Below, piece after piece: positions 25,237-44,900 of a stretch of DNA of 64,000 bases. The position numbers and the translations under genes are program-made. Below the pieces are notes generated by a model. The model was not told the DNA's origin. It saw only the letters and a program-made list of their open reading frames with translations, and made no database searches. The stretch is from positions 9,381,129-9,445,128 of the forward strand of contig CM020505.1 of the NCBI GenBank assembly GCA_009823395.1. The letters run 5' to 3'. This stretch comes from Thamnaconus septentrionalis. Taxonomy: Eukaryota; Chordata; Actinopteri; Tetraodontiformes; Monacanthidae. The stretch's first letter is position 1, and every line of letters starts with the position of its first letter.

Positions 25237-28200
25237 GGTATTAAAATTCTCTTCCTCCAAGGTGGGGCGCGACAGAGAAAGTTTGAGAACCACTGAGTTG
25301 AACTAACAAACTAACTGCATGTGTATAAAGCACAGCATTCAACACTCATGATGTGCAGGTGTGCAAGGGTGCTGGGGGGGCGGACAAGACACAGGTGAAA
25401 CCAATCAGAAACAACAAAGGCAGACACAAGAGGAGAAAGCAAAACAAGGACACACATGCAGGAAAATCAGAAACCCACAAATGCACTCAAAACACGCATG
25501 GATGGAAGCCCAATACAGAGAAACAAACATGAAAATACAGCAGCTGTGGCAGCAACAAGAACAGCAACTCCGTCTCAGGTGAATGTTTACATTTGTTAAA
25601 ATTAAGTAAATTAGGAATTACACACATTTAAAATCTGCCCTCTGAATGCAGGAAGTAGATGCTACACAGTGAGGCGTGTAAAAGTTGAACAGCTTTTCAC
25701 CTGACAGATAAAGCAATGATTCTAAGCCCAGTGTAATTGAGATAAATGAGAATCCTTAATAGAGCTGACACAAAGAATCTACATCATTAATCTGCAATTT
25801 CAGTTATGAGGCTCGAAAATAATGATCATTTGTTCAACATTCCTTACTAATTTGAGGCAAGTTTTGTAAAAACCAGGTGCTCTCCGGAGAGACGAAGCTT
25901 TCAGTGATGGAGGCAGGTGCTCAACGTTAAAGATTCGAGATCAAGCACTTTGTTTGTCACATGCTCAGTGAAATGTAAAGGTGAAGGGAGCGGCTTCACG
26001 AGTGCTCACTGTCGTCCTGTTTTGCACAGCTGATGTGACATGTTTTACACTGTGGTTGCCATTGAGTTTCATTCATATTTGTCATTCGAAGTGTGACTCC
26101 AGCATGCATTTCTGCCACTCAATTGTATGATACTATTAAAGCTGAAAAAATAATAATGATGGCAACTTTGAATGCTGCAAAAGGAAAACAATGCCAAGGT
26201 TCCTCCCTTTTCTCTTCCTGAATAAGGACAGAGAAAGTTGCTGTGCTGCACGGTCTAATTTCCTCACGCTGTGGGCGTAGCAGCAGAGCACCCAGTGTGC
26301 ATTGCTGAAGGGTCTGAGGGTTAAGAGACCTTTTCTAACTTTGGAGAACAACATACTGGGTCTCATTAGAATTTGACAAATTATGTATTATGACCCTGAG
26401 CTGTCATTAACATTGACTTTACAGGGAATTTAGTCATGACAAGAATTTTACCAATTTATGTTCCTGTGAGGCATAATGAACAGAATTGAGAGCATGTGTT
26501 GTTTTTTTTTGCCTTTTCCTTCTGTAAAGAGAAACAGAAATTTTTTCTTTTTATTAGGAAAAAAAGCACCCTGGAGATCACACGTTTTCTTCCCTGAGAG
26601 TTGCAGAGCTCTGATGAAAAAAGTGCATTACAAGGACACATTATATTTTGCAAAACTCACAGCTGTAATAGGCACAGTGCCATTTTATCTAACGCTGCAC
26701 ACAAAATTCTTTTCATTTCTAGGCACGTAGTCTGGCTACACACCTCTCTGCCTATAACAGTAACCATATATTTACATTTCTTCCATCCTTTGTCCTTCAC
26801 GTCCTCCCCTCCTCTCTTCTTCTCCTCCTCCAGACCGGGGGGGTGACTGCGACTTTTTCTTTTTTTTTCGGTCCATTTCCTGGTGAGAGGGAGGCTCTCG
26901 AGTGCCGCCCGAGCCATTCTTTCCCCTAACAATACTGTGTTCTCATTAACTCTTATCAAAGTTCATCTTGCATCCAAATGCTGTCGGCCGCTCAATACTG
27001 ACTGCACTGAAAGGAGAAAATGAAAAAAAAAGACAAAGCAAGTGGTGCAGACAGAGAGAGAGCGCGAGAGAAATAGCGAGGGAGCACCATGTAGATAACG
27101 CGGAGAGAAATAATGGTTTAATGGTGATTGAGAGCAGGCAGAATAATCACTGCAGCCCTCCGAATCCTGGAGTAATGTAAAATTAAACTGTGCCTCTATC
27201 TGATGCTGCTCCCCATAAACCAATACTTGGTTATTTAAGGGGGATAAAGAAATAAGAGAAACATAATTGGAAGGACAAATAATTAAAAAAAAAGAACCCA
27301 CAATCATAATTCAATCTTACCCACTCTTTGACCACAATGTTTTCCCTATGCATTTGACCTCGCGCCGAACCAAAACCAAGAAACACTCTTTCAGTAACTG
27401 CCGGGACGAGAGCAGGTGGGTAGCACGGCGATACAGATTTACTTGGATGCACGGTTTTTCACATGATTAGCTCACAGATGATTAGAATTCCCTGTCTTTG
27501 AGCATCATCTACATCGTCTCATAAATATACATGGCTACTCCTCCTCGTGTGTCATCAGATCCCATGGTGCAGCTGGATTTCTGTATTGAGATGTAAAGAG
27601 TGATAATTGGAGACTGATTGCAGCCTTCAATGACTGTTTTGCGGTGCTTGAGCACATGAGAGGCCTGTCTACAATAAAAATAACAGTCCCGCTGTCATAA
27701 TAAGAGGTTTGAAAGCAGATCTTTGTGATTTTGCTCAGCTGTTAGATATTTTCCCCTCTTCAGTCCCTGTTGCTAATGGGCTGCTGAGAACACGTTTAAT
27801 ACATGCGCAGCACCTCCTTCTTTAAACAGCCTGATGTAATTGTGATGTTTTAGTTTGTGAGTCTCTGCACATGACAGTGTCATTGGCATTGCTGCCGTTG
27901 TTGGCGGTGTTTGCAATCGCACCATACCATGCACAATGGATGCACACGGTATTTGTTTCACTTAGCATAAAGAGAGACTACAGTGGCTGTATGTCTATAT
28001 TAAGGAGCATGGTGCAGGTACATTTTGAGCTCAGCATCAGTTTGGAACCTTGTCAATGTATTTTTTTTCTCACATTTCTTTGTGTAATTTGTCATAATAA
28101 TGGTGATCTGAACCCACATTACTTTCCTTCACATTAGAGTAACTCGCATCTCCAACACACACTATGACCTTCAAGCCTCCTTTTAAATTATTATAAGATG

Positions 28201-31200
28201 ATTCATAGCATTTTAAGTGTCTTGTGGGCTACATGGGAATGGGGTTATGAATGGCATGATTTGGGGAACCAATTTTGTTGTATATATGGAGAACAAAATG
28301 ACAGGATGCACCATCAGATGTGTGTCTCTCCAATCCTCTTGAAATTTATTTCCCTCACAATTCCTTGAAATAGCTTTTGTTTTCCATTGCAACATAAGTA
28401 TAATAGTAATATATGTCAGAAATTGTGCTGACACTGTGTTTCAAAGAGGCAATAATGCTCCAAAAATCCCGACACTTTTCACCAGTTCGCTATGCTGCAT
28501 ATAAATTTAGAAGAATGAAGAATACAATCAGCCAAGACGTGCCGGCACTGTGTTATTTTTTTCTTAATGAGCCTCAAAACACAACAACTATTTTCCGCAT
28601 GACATAGTAATGCGTAATTATGGTTATCATCTTAGGTTTAATGGATTCTAAAAAGTGAAAGCTGTTGAAGAGGTTGGAGACTGGAGGGTGAACGGGCAGA
28701 GGAGTCAAGAGAGAGTCGATGCTGCTGGGGTTGTGCGTGTGTGTGTGTGTGCGCGCGCGTTCGGTGCAAACGAGCCATCAGAGAAGAGCGTCTGCGTCCG
28801 AAGACAATCTCTTTGTAATTGTCAGCGTGGTGAGAGATTATCGGGTGATGCCTAAATCAAATGTGTCTGCCTCAATGGGCTTCTTTTAGCTCGAGGTCCT
28901 CAGAGGCGCACGGCACATTTCCACTTCACCCACTGCTGTCTGGAGAGTGTTAACACTTGAGGGAGCTTCACCCTTCACCACGACTCCACCTTAACTGCCT
29001 GATGATACACCCAGAGGAGCCTGTTTGTCTCCTGAAAATAGCTCCACCATGATTGGTGGTGCTCTGTGTGTTTAGGTGCTCTAGAGGCTTAACACCTGTC
29101 TCCAGTATGTGGACGTTTTTAAAATCAATAACAAATGTTCCATTATATTCATGGTAGCCTGTGAAATTATTTCCAATGAGTAGCCTCAGCCTTCAGTAGA
29201 AGAATCTCACAGTAAGAGGAAAAAATAGTTTATGGATTTTCTTTTACTCATTGTAAAAGAGAGGGAAAAAATACTAACTGATGAATGCATGTAGGTGTGG
29301 TTTTTGCCTAATGCGAGTGTTTAGAGGCAGCCTGGGGTCTTTGCGATGGCGCTGTCCTGCTGCTCCCCCTTTAATTGGCCGTTGGCCCCGCAGCCTCGGC
29401 TGAATGAATAGTCATTTAGGGACCTTTCACTCTCATCCAGGATTGTCGGATGCCGCTGCAGGAGAAATTGCATTCCTGTTTCCATACAATGGCCGGTCTG
29501 AGTCAGGGATGGGGCAAGAGTATCACTGTCATTATCATGACAATGGAAGCTAATTCCACTGCCACAAGCGCCATTCTGAAACCCTCTGCAGCAGCAGCTT
29601 ATCAGGGATCACCATGAGACCAGAGGGAGCTGCACAAGCAGCGCGTCTGAGGGGAAAATCCACTCACATACTGTACACTCCATCACTCACTCACACACTC
29701 ACACACGAACACACACATACACACACACGCTTAGCTGTATGGACTAGCAAATCAGCAAAAAAAAAGTTTATTTGGCAAATGGTCAAATCCATTCGGTCAA
29801 ATGAAATTAATGTAACTGTTGGAAAACCCAGCAGTCTGCCACTTGCTCTATCATTGCAATGATTTCACCTCACACAAAAAAAACATAGACATCCAACATA
29901 ATTCACAGTAATGAAATCAATGATGAGGAATTGAAAAGGAATCAAAAACACACATGGAAAACACCCAATAAAACATAAAACTCCACCACCATGTCTTTTA
30001 CTTTTCACTGTTTATTTGTTCTTGTTTTGTATGTACAATCCGACTAGGTTCCAGAATGTGTGGAAGGCCTATCAAGGTTCCTCTTTAATCGACATGATTA
30101 AACAAAACAAAACAAAAACTGTTCACCATCGCAATCAGTGTCAACAATCAACACACAATTACAAAATCAATTGTCTGTTCACACTGTTGTGTGACAAAAC
30201 AAGACATTCACTAAAAACATGTGCAGCATTTAAAGTGACATGTTTATGTCTCAGTCAGACATGAATTTGAATGTGTGATGTGCACATCTAGATGCTGTTG
30301 TTGCAATCTTTGGCCTCCCTCCATAAGTCTATAGTAGGATCTATTGTTTCCATCCATCCACAGTTATGTGCTCATGGGGGAATACTGAGCTGGACTAGAA
30401 ATCTGCTTTTGTCTTTTGTTTTTTTTTTCTGCCTCATGCTTTCTTTTGCTACTTTCGACCATTAATTACTGTAAAAACACACAAACAAATACTGCCGTTG
30501 TCTCTGTTCAGCATCTTCAACTTCTTCATGTCTTCACCTGCCAACCTCCCACTGGGCAATGTGCTCTGCAGCTGTAAAACACAAACAGGCACATTGTGGA
30601 AACAATGCAAATCCCTTCAGCTGTTTGAAATCCTGTAATTCTCCTCACACATGACTTTAAACAAAATGTTCTCCGTGAGAAGTCTGCCACTGGGGACACA
30701 CAACAATGGACCCCTATTTCCCTATTGCACACAGAGAGAGGCAGTAATCTGGAAAACTGTCAGTGTAAGCCTGAAACTGTCCACCTTCATCTACTTATCA
30801 TTTTATGAAAAGAAAAATGCAGCGAAGGCTGAAAATCACTCTGATGAGATGGAGTTGCTTTTATTTCAGTGAGGATGTGGCACAAATGAGGTGTGGAAAA
30901 TTAACATAGATTTAGCTTCACGAGAGAACCGCTCTACAACTCAGCCTCTGATGTAATCCCCTGCCTCCCGTCATCTGCATTAATCAAGAGCGAGTTGATA
31001 TTCACACAGAATTAATATGCGATATATTACATGTTCTTTTTTCTCTCAATTGTGCTGGAAAAAAAAGAATCCCTTCAAATTAATACATTCTCTTTCATGT
31101 CAATTCAGAGAGTCCCAAATTGGTTTTTGGAACCAAGGTCGCTGCTGGATTGAGATATTAAGAGGTCTGGCAAGACATTAAAAGTCTTGTCTTCGTTGAC

Positions 31201-32071
31201 CACATTCAGAGCAGATCACTATTTCAGCGGCGGCTGATCGATACTCATGTACACCCCAAACACTCGCAAAGACACAATCAATTGGCCAAAACTAAACATC
31301 TGCCACCGTCTCATTCCTTGCGATCAATGTAAGTGGTATGTGTGTGTCTAAACAGCGCCGGCCTTTGTGGAGCTGACGTGTATTGATTGTTCGGAGGCTT
31401 TTGTTGGCGAGTGCTGAGTGCCATTGATTGGGACTGAGTGCCGTGTTTACAATGTGTAAGCAGGATCCTGGAGATGCTGGTTTGTTTTTGTTTTTTGTTT
31501 TTTTCCTCCATGGTTTATGGACACAGTGGATTAACATTTCGCACCTTGGCATGGCGAGATCTTCAGCGACAGGGGCAGTGACGTGGCTACTGCAAAGAAG
31601 CTGCAGCGGAGCAGGCGGTGAAAAACATTTTTCCAGCAGAACATCTGCAGGAGAGTAAATGACCAATTTGCTTTCCAAAGATACAGAAATTCTGTTCTAA
31701 ACAGCTTTGAAGCGCACTGCAAAAATGAAAAGATGCAGCTTTCCTCCGGTCTGTTTTTACCTCCAACCAAGGTTAAGATTTAATAGAAAATAGACAATGA
31801 ATAACCCTGAATTATGCGCAAAGCTTTTTAACCATACTGAGCTCTGCCAAACCTTGCAAACTGTGACCTTCCCAGTTTATGTCTCCCATTTACTGCAAAA
31901 TATGTGTCCATGTCTGATTGCTCCCACACACAGAAGAAAGCTCAGCCAAATATCCACATCCACCTGTTCCCCTCAGGATTTGGCGGGCTTGATGGGATCT
32001 AACATAGCTGAGTGCGCAGCAGGTGCATGAGCGCAGCCCTCTGCGAGAGCCTGAAAGACTCCACCCACCCG

Positions 32072-32113
32072 GCCAGCCAGCCAGCCAGCCAGCCAACCAG
32101 CCAGCCAGCCAGC
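32072..32113. repeat. (CCAG)n microsatellite
   Basis: About ten CCAG/GCCA tetranucleotide units, with one CCAA variant. Confidence 0.9.
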
Positions 32114-32560
32114 AAATGGACTGTTTGCCCCCATCCCTTCAGGCAGAAGACTGAGGAGCATAAAAGCCACTGCATCAAGGCTGAAGTTCAGCTTTTCTCC
32201 CAGAGGCAGTGAGACTGATAAACTCACTGCTTTAGTGAACCCCGTGCACCCCAGCAGCAGCAGCAGTACCACTGTGGCCACTGTGGACTTTAGATGCTAC
32301 TTTTAACCGTGCTGACTTCCTCTATCTGTATTCACATTTTACATTTATATGGGGTGCTTTAAAAAATAGTTTGGAATACAGGTCAATACTATTTATATTC
32401 ATATAATGCTGTTGGGACCGAAAGACTAATTTTGTTCTCTTCTCAATTTGTGTGCCTGTTGCATGGATCAAGCGCAGCCAGCAGCGTCTCTTTTCCATTT
32501 TCAGACACATGAAGAATGATATGTTAAAAGAATGAGAATTGACATAGATAAGAGATGCCA

Positions 32561-38787
<6,227 letters not shown>

Positions 38788-41700
38788 TGTCAACTGGCGG
38801 AGAGGCTCCAGCAACAGCGGCCACTTGTTTTCAGCTGTCCTGCCTCCCCGATCTTCTCCTCCCCTTTTCAACGTAGCTCTGGACTTGGCTTCGGCTCGGT
38901 GCACGTCTCAATACAATGTGTGCTCACTTTCCAAACCTTGTTTTCGCTTTTTATATAGAGGCCAATCCAGACTCATTTCTGGTCACCAAAAAAAAAGAAG
39001 AAGAAAAATCAAAAGAGTACCAGCTGTCAGGGTCACAGTTTTTCAGAACCATGAGCACTATATATATATTTTCTGAGCTCTGAACTTGTGATGAATCTAT
39101 CATCCAAGTCGTGAGTCACACAAAGAGCTTGGTCACTTGGTCACAGAGCGCTTTCAGAGAGCTTGGTCACTGTACCCCGTCTTTTAAGAGTGATAAAATC
39201 AAAACGGTGCAGGATCGAAAGTGAAATTAATTTGTAATAAACACATACAGTACATACTCCTGTTTTTTTAGGCCTTTTGTTCTTACATGTATATATGAAA
39301 AAAATGCAAAAATATGTTACTTATGATATTATGTACTTCCTTTGTATTTTAGGTTTGCGTGTTTAGTGTTTAGTGTTTAGGTCACATCTGAGGTTGATCC
39401 TGTGCTCGTGCTCGGTCCCTAATTAACCAGGTTGGCCAGTTTTGGTCTTGTATTTGCACTTTTAAGATCATCCTAAACATCATTAACCAATAATTATTGA
39501 ACTCCCATTAATACATGTGAATTCCTGATAGTTAACCAGGTAACTAGAATGTGCCTTTACTACACAGTGTTACCAATGTATATTTCTAGATGATTGGCCA
39601 AATTAAAGCAGCAGTAATGAGGCTTGGCTCCTCATTTCTCAAACCTCTCCAACAAGCATTTTACTAAAGCAGTGAGGTGAACGCTTAGACACTCCGCTAA
39701 AGACAACAAGACTGTGCCAGTCAGACTTTGAGGGCAAAAAAGCCACAGCTAAATCATCTGTGACATCCCTGCCTGCTATGTGGGATTAGCAGAGGTCGAC
39801 ATGACTCACTTGGTCGGGAATGAGTGTTCATCATTTTTCAATAGAAGGGAAGTTTATTTTGAGAGACTCTCATTCAGGTGAGTCATAACCTGAGACGACG
39901 ACATTCAGCACCCTTCCAAATGGTCCGCTGTGAGATTTAGTGGCATCTAATGGTGAGAAAGCACAATGCAAACAATGGTAATGGTGGTTCTTTGTCTACC
40001 AGTCACGTGTCTGGTCCCCTACTTGTCAGTTAAGTAACTCTCATGACTAATATTCAATAAATTTACTAAACAATATATTAAGAAACAATATAACTAATAC
40101 TTTTACTATTATATAGTATATACTATGACTGTACTGAGCAATATATTTCATATAATAGAATAGAATTCATTCATTCATTCATTCATTCATCTTCTATGCC
40201 CGCTTATTCCAATTCAGGGTCACGGGGGTCTGCTGGAGCCTATCCCAGTTGTCTTAGGGCGAAGGCAGGGTACACCCTGGACAAGTATAATATAATATAA
40301 TATAATATAATATAATATAATATAATATAATATAATATAATATAATATAATATAATATAGAAACATCTTCTGTAAGAAAAGTTAGCTTCAAATCCAAAGG
40401 GCACAGAATGATTAAAATGACGACCTGGTTGTGAGGCAGCCTCACAGTGCAGAACTGACGGCTGTCTGGTACTTTTGCCACCATGAGTTCCCATTCTGAT
40501 GTCACCATGGGCTGGGTTTCAAAAATGTTAGGGACACAATCTTTGAAAAGTGAAACAAGCAAAAGAGGTAAATGCCGGACTTTCTTTTTCGTCATTTTGG
40601 GAGTTCATTTAAAGGTTAGAGACGTAGATTATAGACATAGATTATAGTTACGAAACATTAGTGCAGCAAATTAGGCATAAAATTGGACCTGAGTTACGAT
40701 AACAACAGTAATCATTATATAATGAAAATGAAATATTTTTCAAATGTAGAACGGCAGCACATCTTTACCAAATGGCCAATTATATTTTGGGTGTCGGATA
40801 CAGGGAGAGCTGCCTGAATGACTGTTTAGACGCAGCATCAATGTTTGCTTGAGGATCACAGTGGGAAGCATGAATCAGTGATTTGCACATTGTGCAAATG
40901 AATCAGAGCCTGCAGATGACTGTGTTGCAGCACAATCGGCTGCTGCTCTTTTCCTTTGCCCGTGGATCGTGGTGTGTGTGGTGCGCCGAATGTTCAGCTC
41001 CAATCCCGCCCAGTTGTTTCTTATCTCTGATTTTGCTGCATCAGTGAGGGAATGTCTGACCCTGCAGAGCCAAACAACAGCTGTGATCGCAGTCTGTTCA
41101 GGGCTCGTTCTGACACCGCCACCCACAAGGATGATTTCTCAGGTGAATCCGGCATCCAAAGGAAACCTTCCAAGCTCCCGCCTGCTCGAAAGCCTCCTCA
41201 TCATTCTTTATTGTGCTGTTGTCGCCCGCAAACGTAGAGGGGAATGGAAGTGTGTTCGCACCAAGAAAAACTCTTCTGTACAGCAAAGTTGTCTTATTGA
41301 CTCACATTCAAATTTCAAAGACTGCTAGTTTTTCAGACCTGAATTGCACGGGTGTCATGAAATCACAGTTACTCCCTTGGATAAATGGATATATATCTCA
41401 TGCTTTTATTTCAGTAGCTTTTGTACAGTGCTACAGAAAAGACTAAAAACAACAACAACTTAATGCCTTAAAGGGAATAAGATGATTGAAGGTACATAGT
41501 ATGGTCTGAATATGATGATATTGGCACAAGTTTTAGTTGCTAAATCAACATATCTATCCACAGATTTTTTTGTGTTTTTGTGTTGTTTGTTTACATTTAT
41601 GGAAGACATCAGGGCTCTCTTTGCTTTTGGAAATCTGATCTCATAGAAATCATATATAAAAAAAAATGCTGTGCACCTCTCCCCATCAGTTAGGTTGTCT

Positions 41701-41829
41701 TTAAGTTCGCCAAAAACACGATGTTTGACGGGAAGTACACACACCGTGTTCAGAGAGAGGGTTGATACTGTGGTCACGGTTTCATAAAGTCTTCCATCCT
41801 GATTGGCTCCTGGGGGATGAAACCGACAT
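38788..41829. other. Intergenic region between divergent clec18 and fbln7
   Basis: The first 150-200 bp beside clec18 should hold its promoter and 5' UTR, but no diagnostic element is clear. The rest has an (ATTC)n run at 40,165-40,190, a degenerate interspersed repeat at 40,190-40,285, a (TATAA)n array at 40,285-40,359 and otherwise unremarkable unique sequence. Confidence 0.6.
40165..40359 (+). repeat. Teleost interspersed repeat fragment plus (TATAA)n
   Basis: The (ATTC)n run is followed by a block with GGGTCACGGGGGTCTGCTGG and GCCTATCCCAG ... GGCAGGGTACACCCTGGACA. This block is one end of a very abundant fish repeat, recognised from memory. It runs directly into about 15 units of TATAA. 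A second, more diverged copy of the same end lies at about 48,487-48,580. Confidence 0.8.
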
Positions 41830-41980
41830 TCCTTAAGTGGTGTGCTGCTGCAGCTTTCCCGCTGCCAGCTGTGGTCATTCTCTCACCTGGAGTCCAGGCT
41901 CAGGCTCAAAAGTCTGCAGCGGCTACAGCTTCCTACACATCTACAGACTGACCGTCGACTGGATTGAGGTTACTGGAGCC
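41780..41980 (+). promoter_or_regulatory. fbln7: Probable fbln7 promoter and 5' UTR
   Basis: The segment just upstream of the fbln7 ATG includes an inverted CCAAT box (ATTGG, 41,802-41,806) and no canonical TATA box. The transcription start is inferred from position only. Confidence 0.35.
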
Positions 41981-44900
41981 ATGCAAGCATCAGCGGCAAT
42001 CGTCACCAGTTTCTTCCTGTGTTTCTGTTTACATCGTGCTGCTCATGGACAGGTAAGTGAGAACTAAATCTCATCGGGTTAGTGTAATTATTACAGCTGG
42101 GGTTTTGGTGCCGATGCTTCCTTCAGCAGCTACACAAGAGAGTGTGTAAACCTCTCTCTTTTTATCGTATTTAACCCAGAGTGCAGGTATCAGTCCCTAT
42201 CTAGAATATCATTGGAAAGTTTTATCAAGAGAGACCTTGAGTGAGTTTACTTTTGCTGTAAACTGCAGAGAAAGTTATCCAAGACTTCGGCAAATCAATA
42301 AATCCACTCTGTTGAGGCGCTCCTGCCTTCACAGGGAACCTGCAAGATGCTTAACTAAAATTCTAACCCAGGCAAGCTCTGTTACTATGAATACTGATGT
42401 TTTCTATTACCACTATTACTCATTGGTTGTTTTTCTTCAGGATTTCAATTATTATTATTATTATTATTATTGTCGTTATTGTTATTATTATTTTAACTTG
42501 TACCACATTCAACCAGTCCCAGTCTCTCCCGGCACACTGTCCCACAGTTATCATGAAGTCATGTAAAACGTTACTCAGCACGGGCAGAAAGAGGCCTTTG
42601 ACTGCACCACACTGTAAACACAGCCGCCAGCCACACCCCTACGCTGTCTGACCGACTGAAGTGTCTCCAGACCCCAGTTCTGTCCACATTAGAGAGGTGT
42701 TCTGAACAAATATTTACTCCTCTTACATAACCTCGACTGGCCGAAAACACTAATTGGTTGTCTAATAAAATGCACGGGCGGACAGGGCCGAGGGTGTACA
42801 ACCAGGCTGTTGAATGAGTTCGAGGACAGGGATGGAAAACAGCACCACTCCCTCGACCCGCCAGCCAATAGAAAGAAAGGCTGTAACATGGTGTTTATGC
42901 TGTGGGTGTGCAGTGGCCCGACCAACACGCGCCAACCCTTTAATCCGCCACATCACAAAGAGCGAGTGATCCCTCTGAATGTTGTGTGAAAGTGTTTGCT
43001 GACTTTATCCCCTCCATCTGAAGTGAAGCTTACATAACTTTATGTATTGAAGATTTGGACCTCCACATGGTGTTACACCCAGAGCCTTGTACGCAAACTC
43101 ATAGAGGAGTGGTACAGTTTCCACTTTTGAAAGAAAAAAAAAATAAGTGGGTCCATACATTTAAAGTAATCACAGTGGCCAGATATAATGTGTGCAGTTC
43201 CTCCCACTTGCCACATGGAACTACCTCGCCGCTGAATGGCAAAATGCTGCAGAATGCAACAAAGGTGATAACTGCTTTTAGTCTGACAAAACAAAACTGA
43301 GAAAGAAACAGATTTTTGAAGAAATGTCAAGAGTATATGGCTATTTAATTGCAGGGCTCTTGAAAAAAAAAACTAATTGCAATAGTTATTAAGAAAAAAA
43401 TATTTCAACTCTTAGAAATGGGATGAATTTGTCACCTTTTCTTACGCAAACACACTGCAGCTCCACTGACAAGCTTGTTTCAGTCCTGTGTCACATTGAC
43501 GAGTGTGTCTGGAAATGAACTGTACCAAAACAACATACAAATTGATAAAAACGGAATCATGTTGAATCTAATGCCGCATTTTATTGCTCACCTCAGTCTT
43601 TTAGAAAGTTATAGTACCACTTATTGTCACATCCCAAACTCTCACCTGAGGGAGCAGTGAGCAGCAACCATGCCTCAGGAATTATTGTAAGATCAAACCC
43701 ACCAAAGTCCCACCCTAAACACTGAGTTACAAGTTCTGGGGGGTATTTTGTTACTTTCAGTACAACAGCTGACAGATTAGAGCAGAATTTGACTGAAACA
43801 AAACAATAATCAAACAATTTATCCTGTTCATTTTTTTCCACTCAGGACTGCCTTAGTCGACAGGAAATCCAAGGCTCTCTAAAACAGGTGCAGAAGCTTC
43901 TGTCAGCTCATGAAGCATCGTACCTGCAGAGCCTTCGCAACCTCAAGAAGAAAATAAACCTGCTGCACAGCAACGCAGGGAAGCAAGGATCAAAAGCCGT
44001 CAACAGTAAAGGAGAACCATCAGTGTCCTGGATCACTCATACAAGTTGAAATTTAAGAATTTTTCACTCTTTCTATTCTTCCCCGAAGGTACCTGCCCAA
44101 AACTTGAAGCACCCACCAATGGGAGGAAGCTTGGTAAGTCATACGGTGTCGGCCATGAGGTCCACTTCCTGTGTGACCCCGGTTATGAAGTGGTGGGATC
44201 GGAGAGCAGGACTTGTCAGGAGAGCCTGGTGTGGAGCGGCCAGCTGACTGCATGCAGAGGTAATGGCCTGTTTCCTGGCCTCAGTGGCACCTCCACTCCA
44301 TCTCCCTGCTGACACTGTCTATCCTTCTGCTCACTCTGTTGCTCTCCATCGATGGCGCTATCACCAAGATGTTTCTGTGTGTGTCTTAGTGTGGAAGATT
44401 TTGGACTTTTTTGCAGTTGCGATTGTGTTTCTTCTTCAGTGATTGTCTGCGCCAATAAAGTAATATGTAATGTTGCCCTTTCTCTCTTGACTGGGTCTTT
44501 GGTTGGTCTTCTACTTTGTCTCACACAAAAATGTTTCACATTCTTTTTTTATAAGCGTTAAATGATGCTCAAATATAGTTTGGCATAATGCAGATTATCT
44601 GTTCAACTCTTCTCTCTGTGCTTTTCACTCAGACATCAATGAGTGTGCATCCGCTCCATGCCTGAATGGTGGGACATGTGTGGATGAAGTGAACCAGTTC
44701 TCCTGTGTCTGTGCCAGAGGCTGGTCTGGAAACACCTGTCAGAGCCCTCTGCCAACATGTAGGCATTATACTCGACACGCTCGCATTCATAGCATTACTT
44801 AAATCCAACATCAGCTCTCAAACGACGCGGAAAAAACCTGGACTCGGGTCTCGGTTTTTGTTTTTTCCTCACTTAAGATCAAAAATACCACCTCCAACTA

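Larger units (their letters stand above)
24330..25295 (+). mobile_element. hAT-type transposase remnant (ZBED5-like)
   Basis: A plus-strand reading frame near 24,380 has HRMDKYLTGTKRR, like the start of ZBED5-like hAT transposases. A second open stretch at 24,755-24,958 reads VVNFIKTRSLKARLFSALCE and then EEMGAQHKAVLFH. This matches the conserved block just before the 'TEVRWLSRG' segment of the same family. Here that segment is disrupted, so the copy is defective. The 3' end AGTTTGAGAACCACTG at 25,280-25,295 is the reverse complement of the CAGTGGTTCTCAAACT terminus typical of hAT/Charlie elements. The middle of the transposase is missing. The 3' part holds a 193-bp-spaced duplication (listed separately). 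Family assignment is from motif recall. Confidence 0.8.

Noticed and set aside
22661..25295. A complete hAT element of 2.6 kb from CAGTGGTTCCCA at 22,661 to the terminus at 25,295
   Set aside because: The 8-bp flanks (CTTCTAAC and AGTTGAAC) do not match as a target duplication, and 22,680-24,330 has no transposase similarity.
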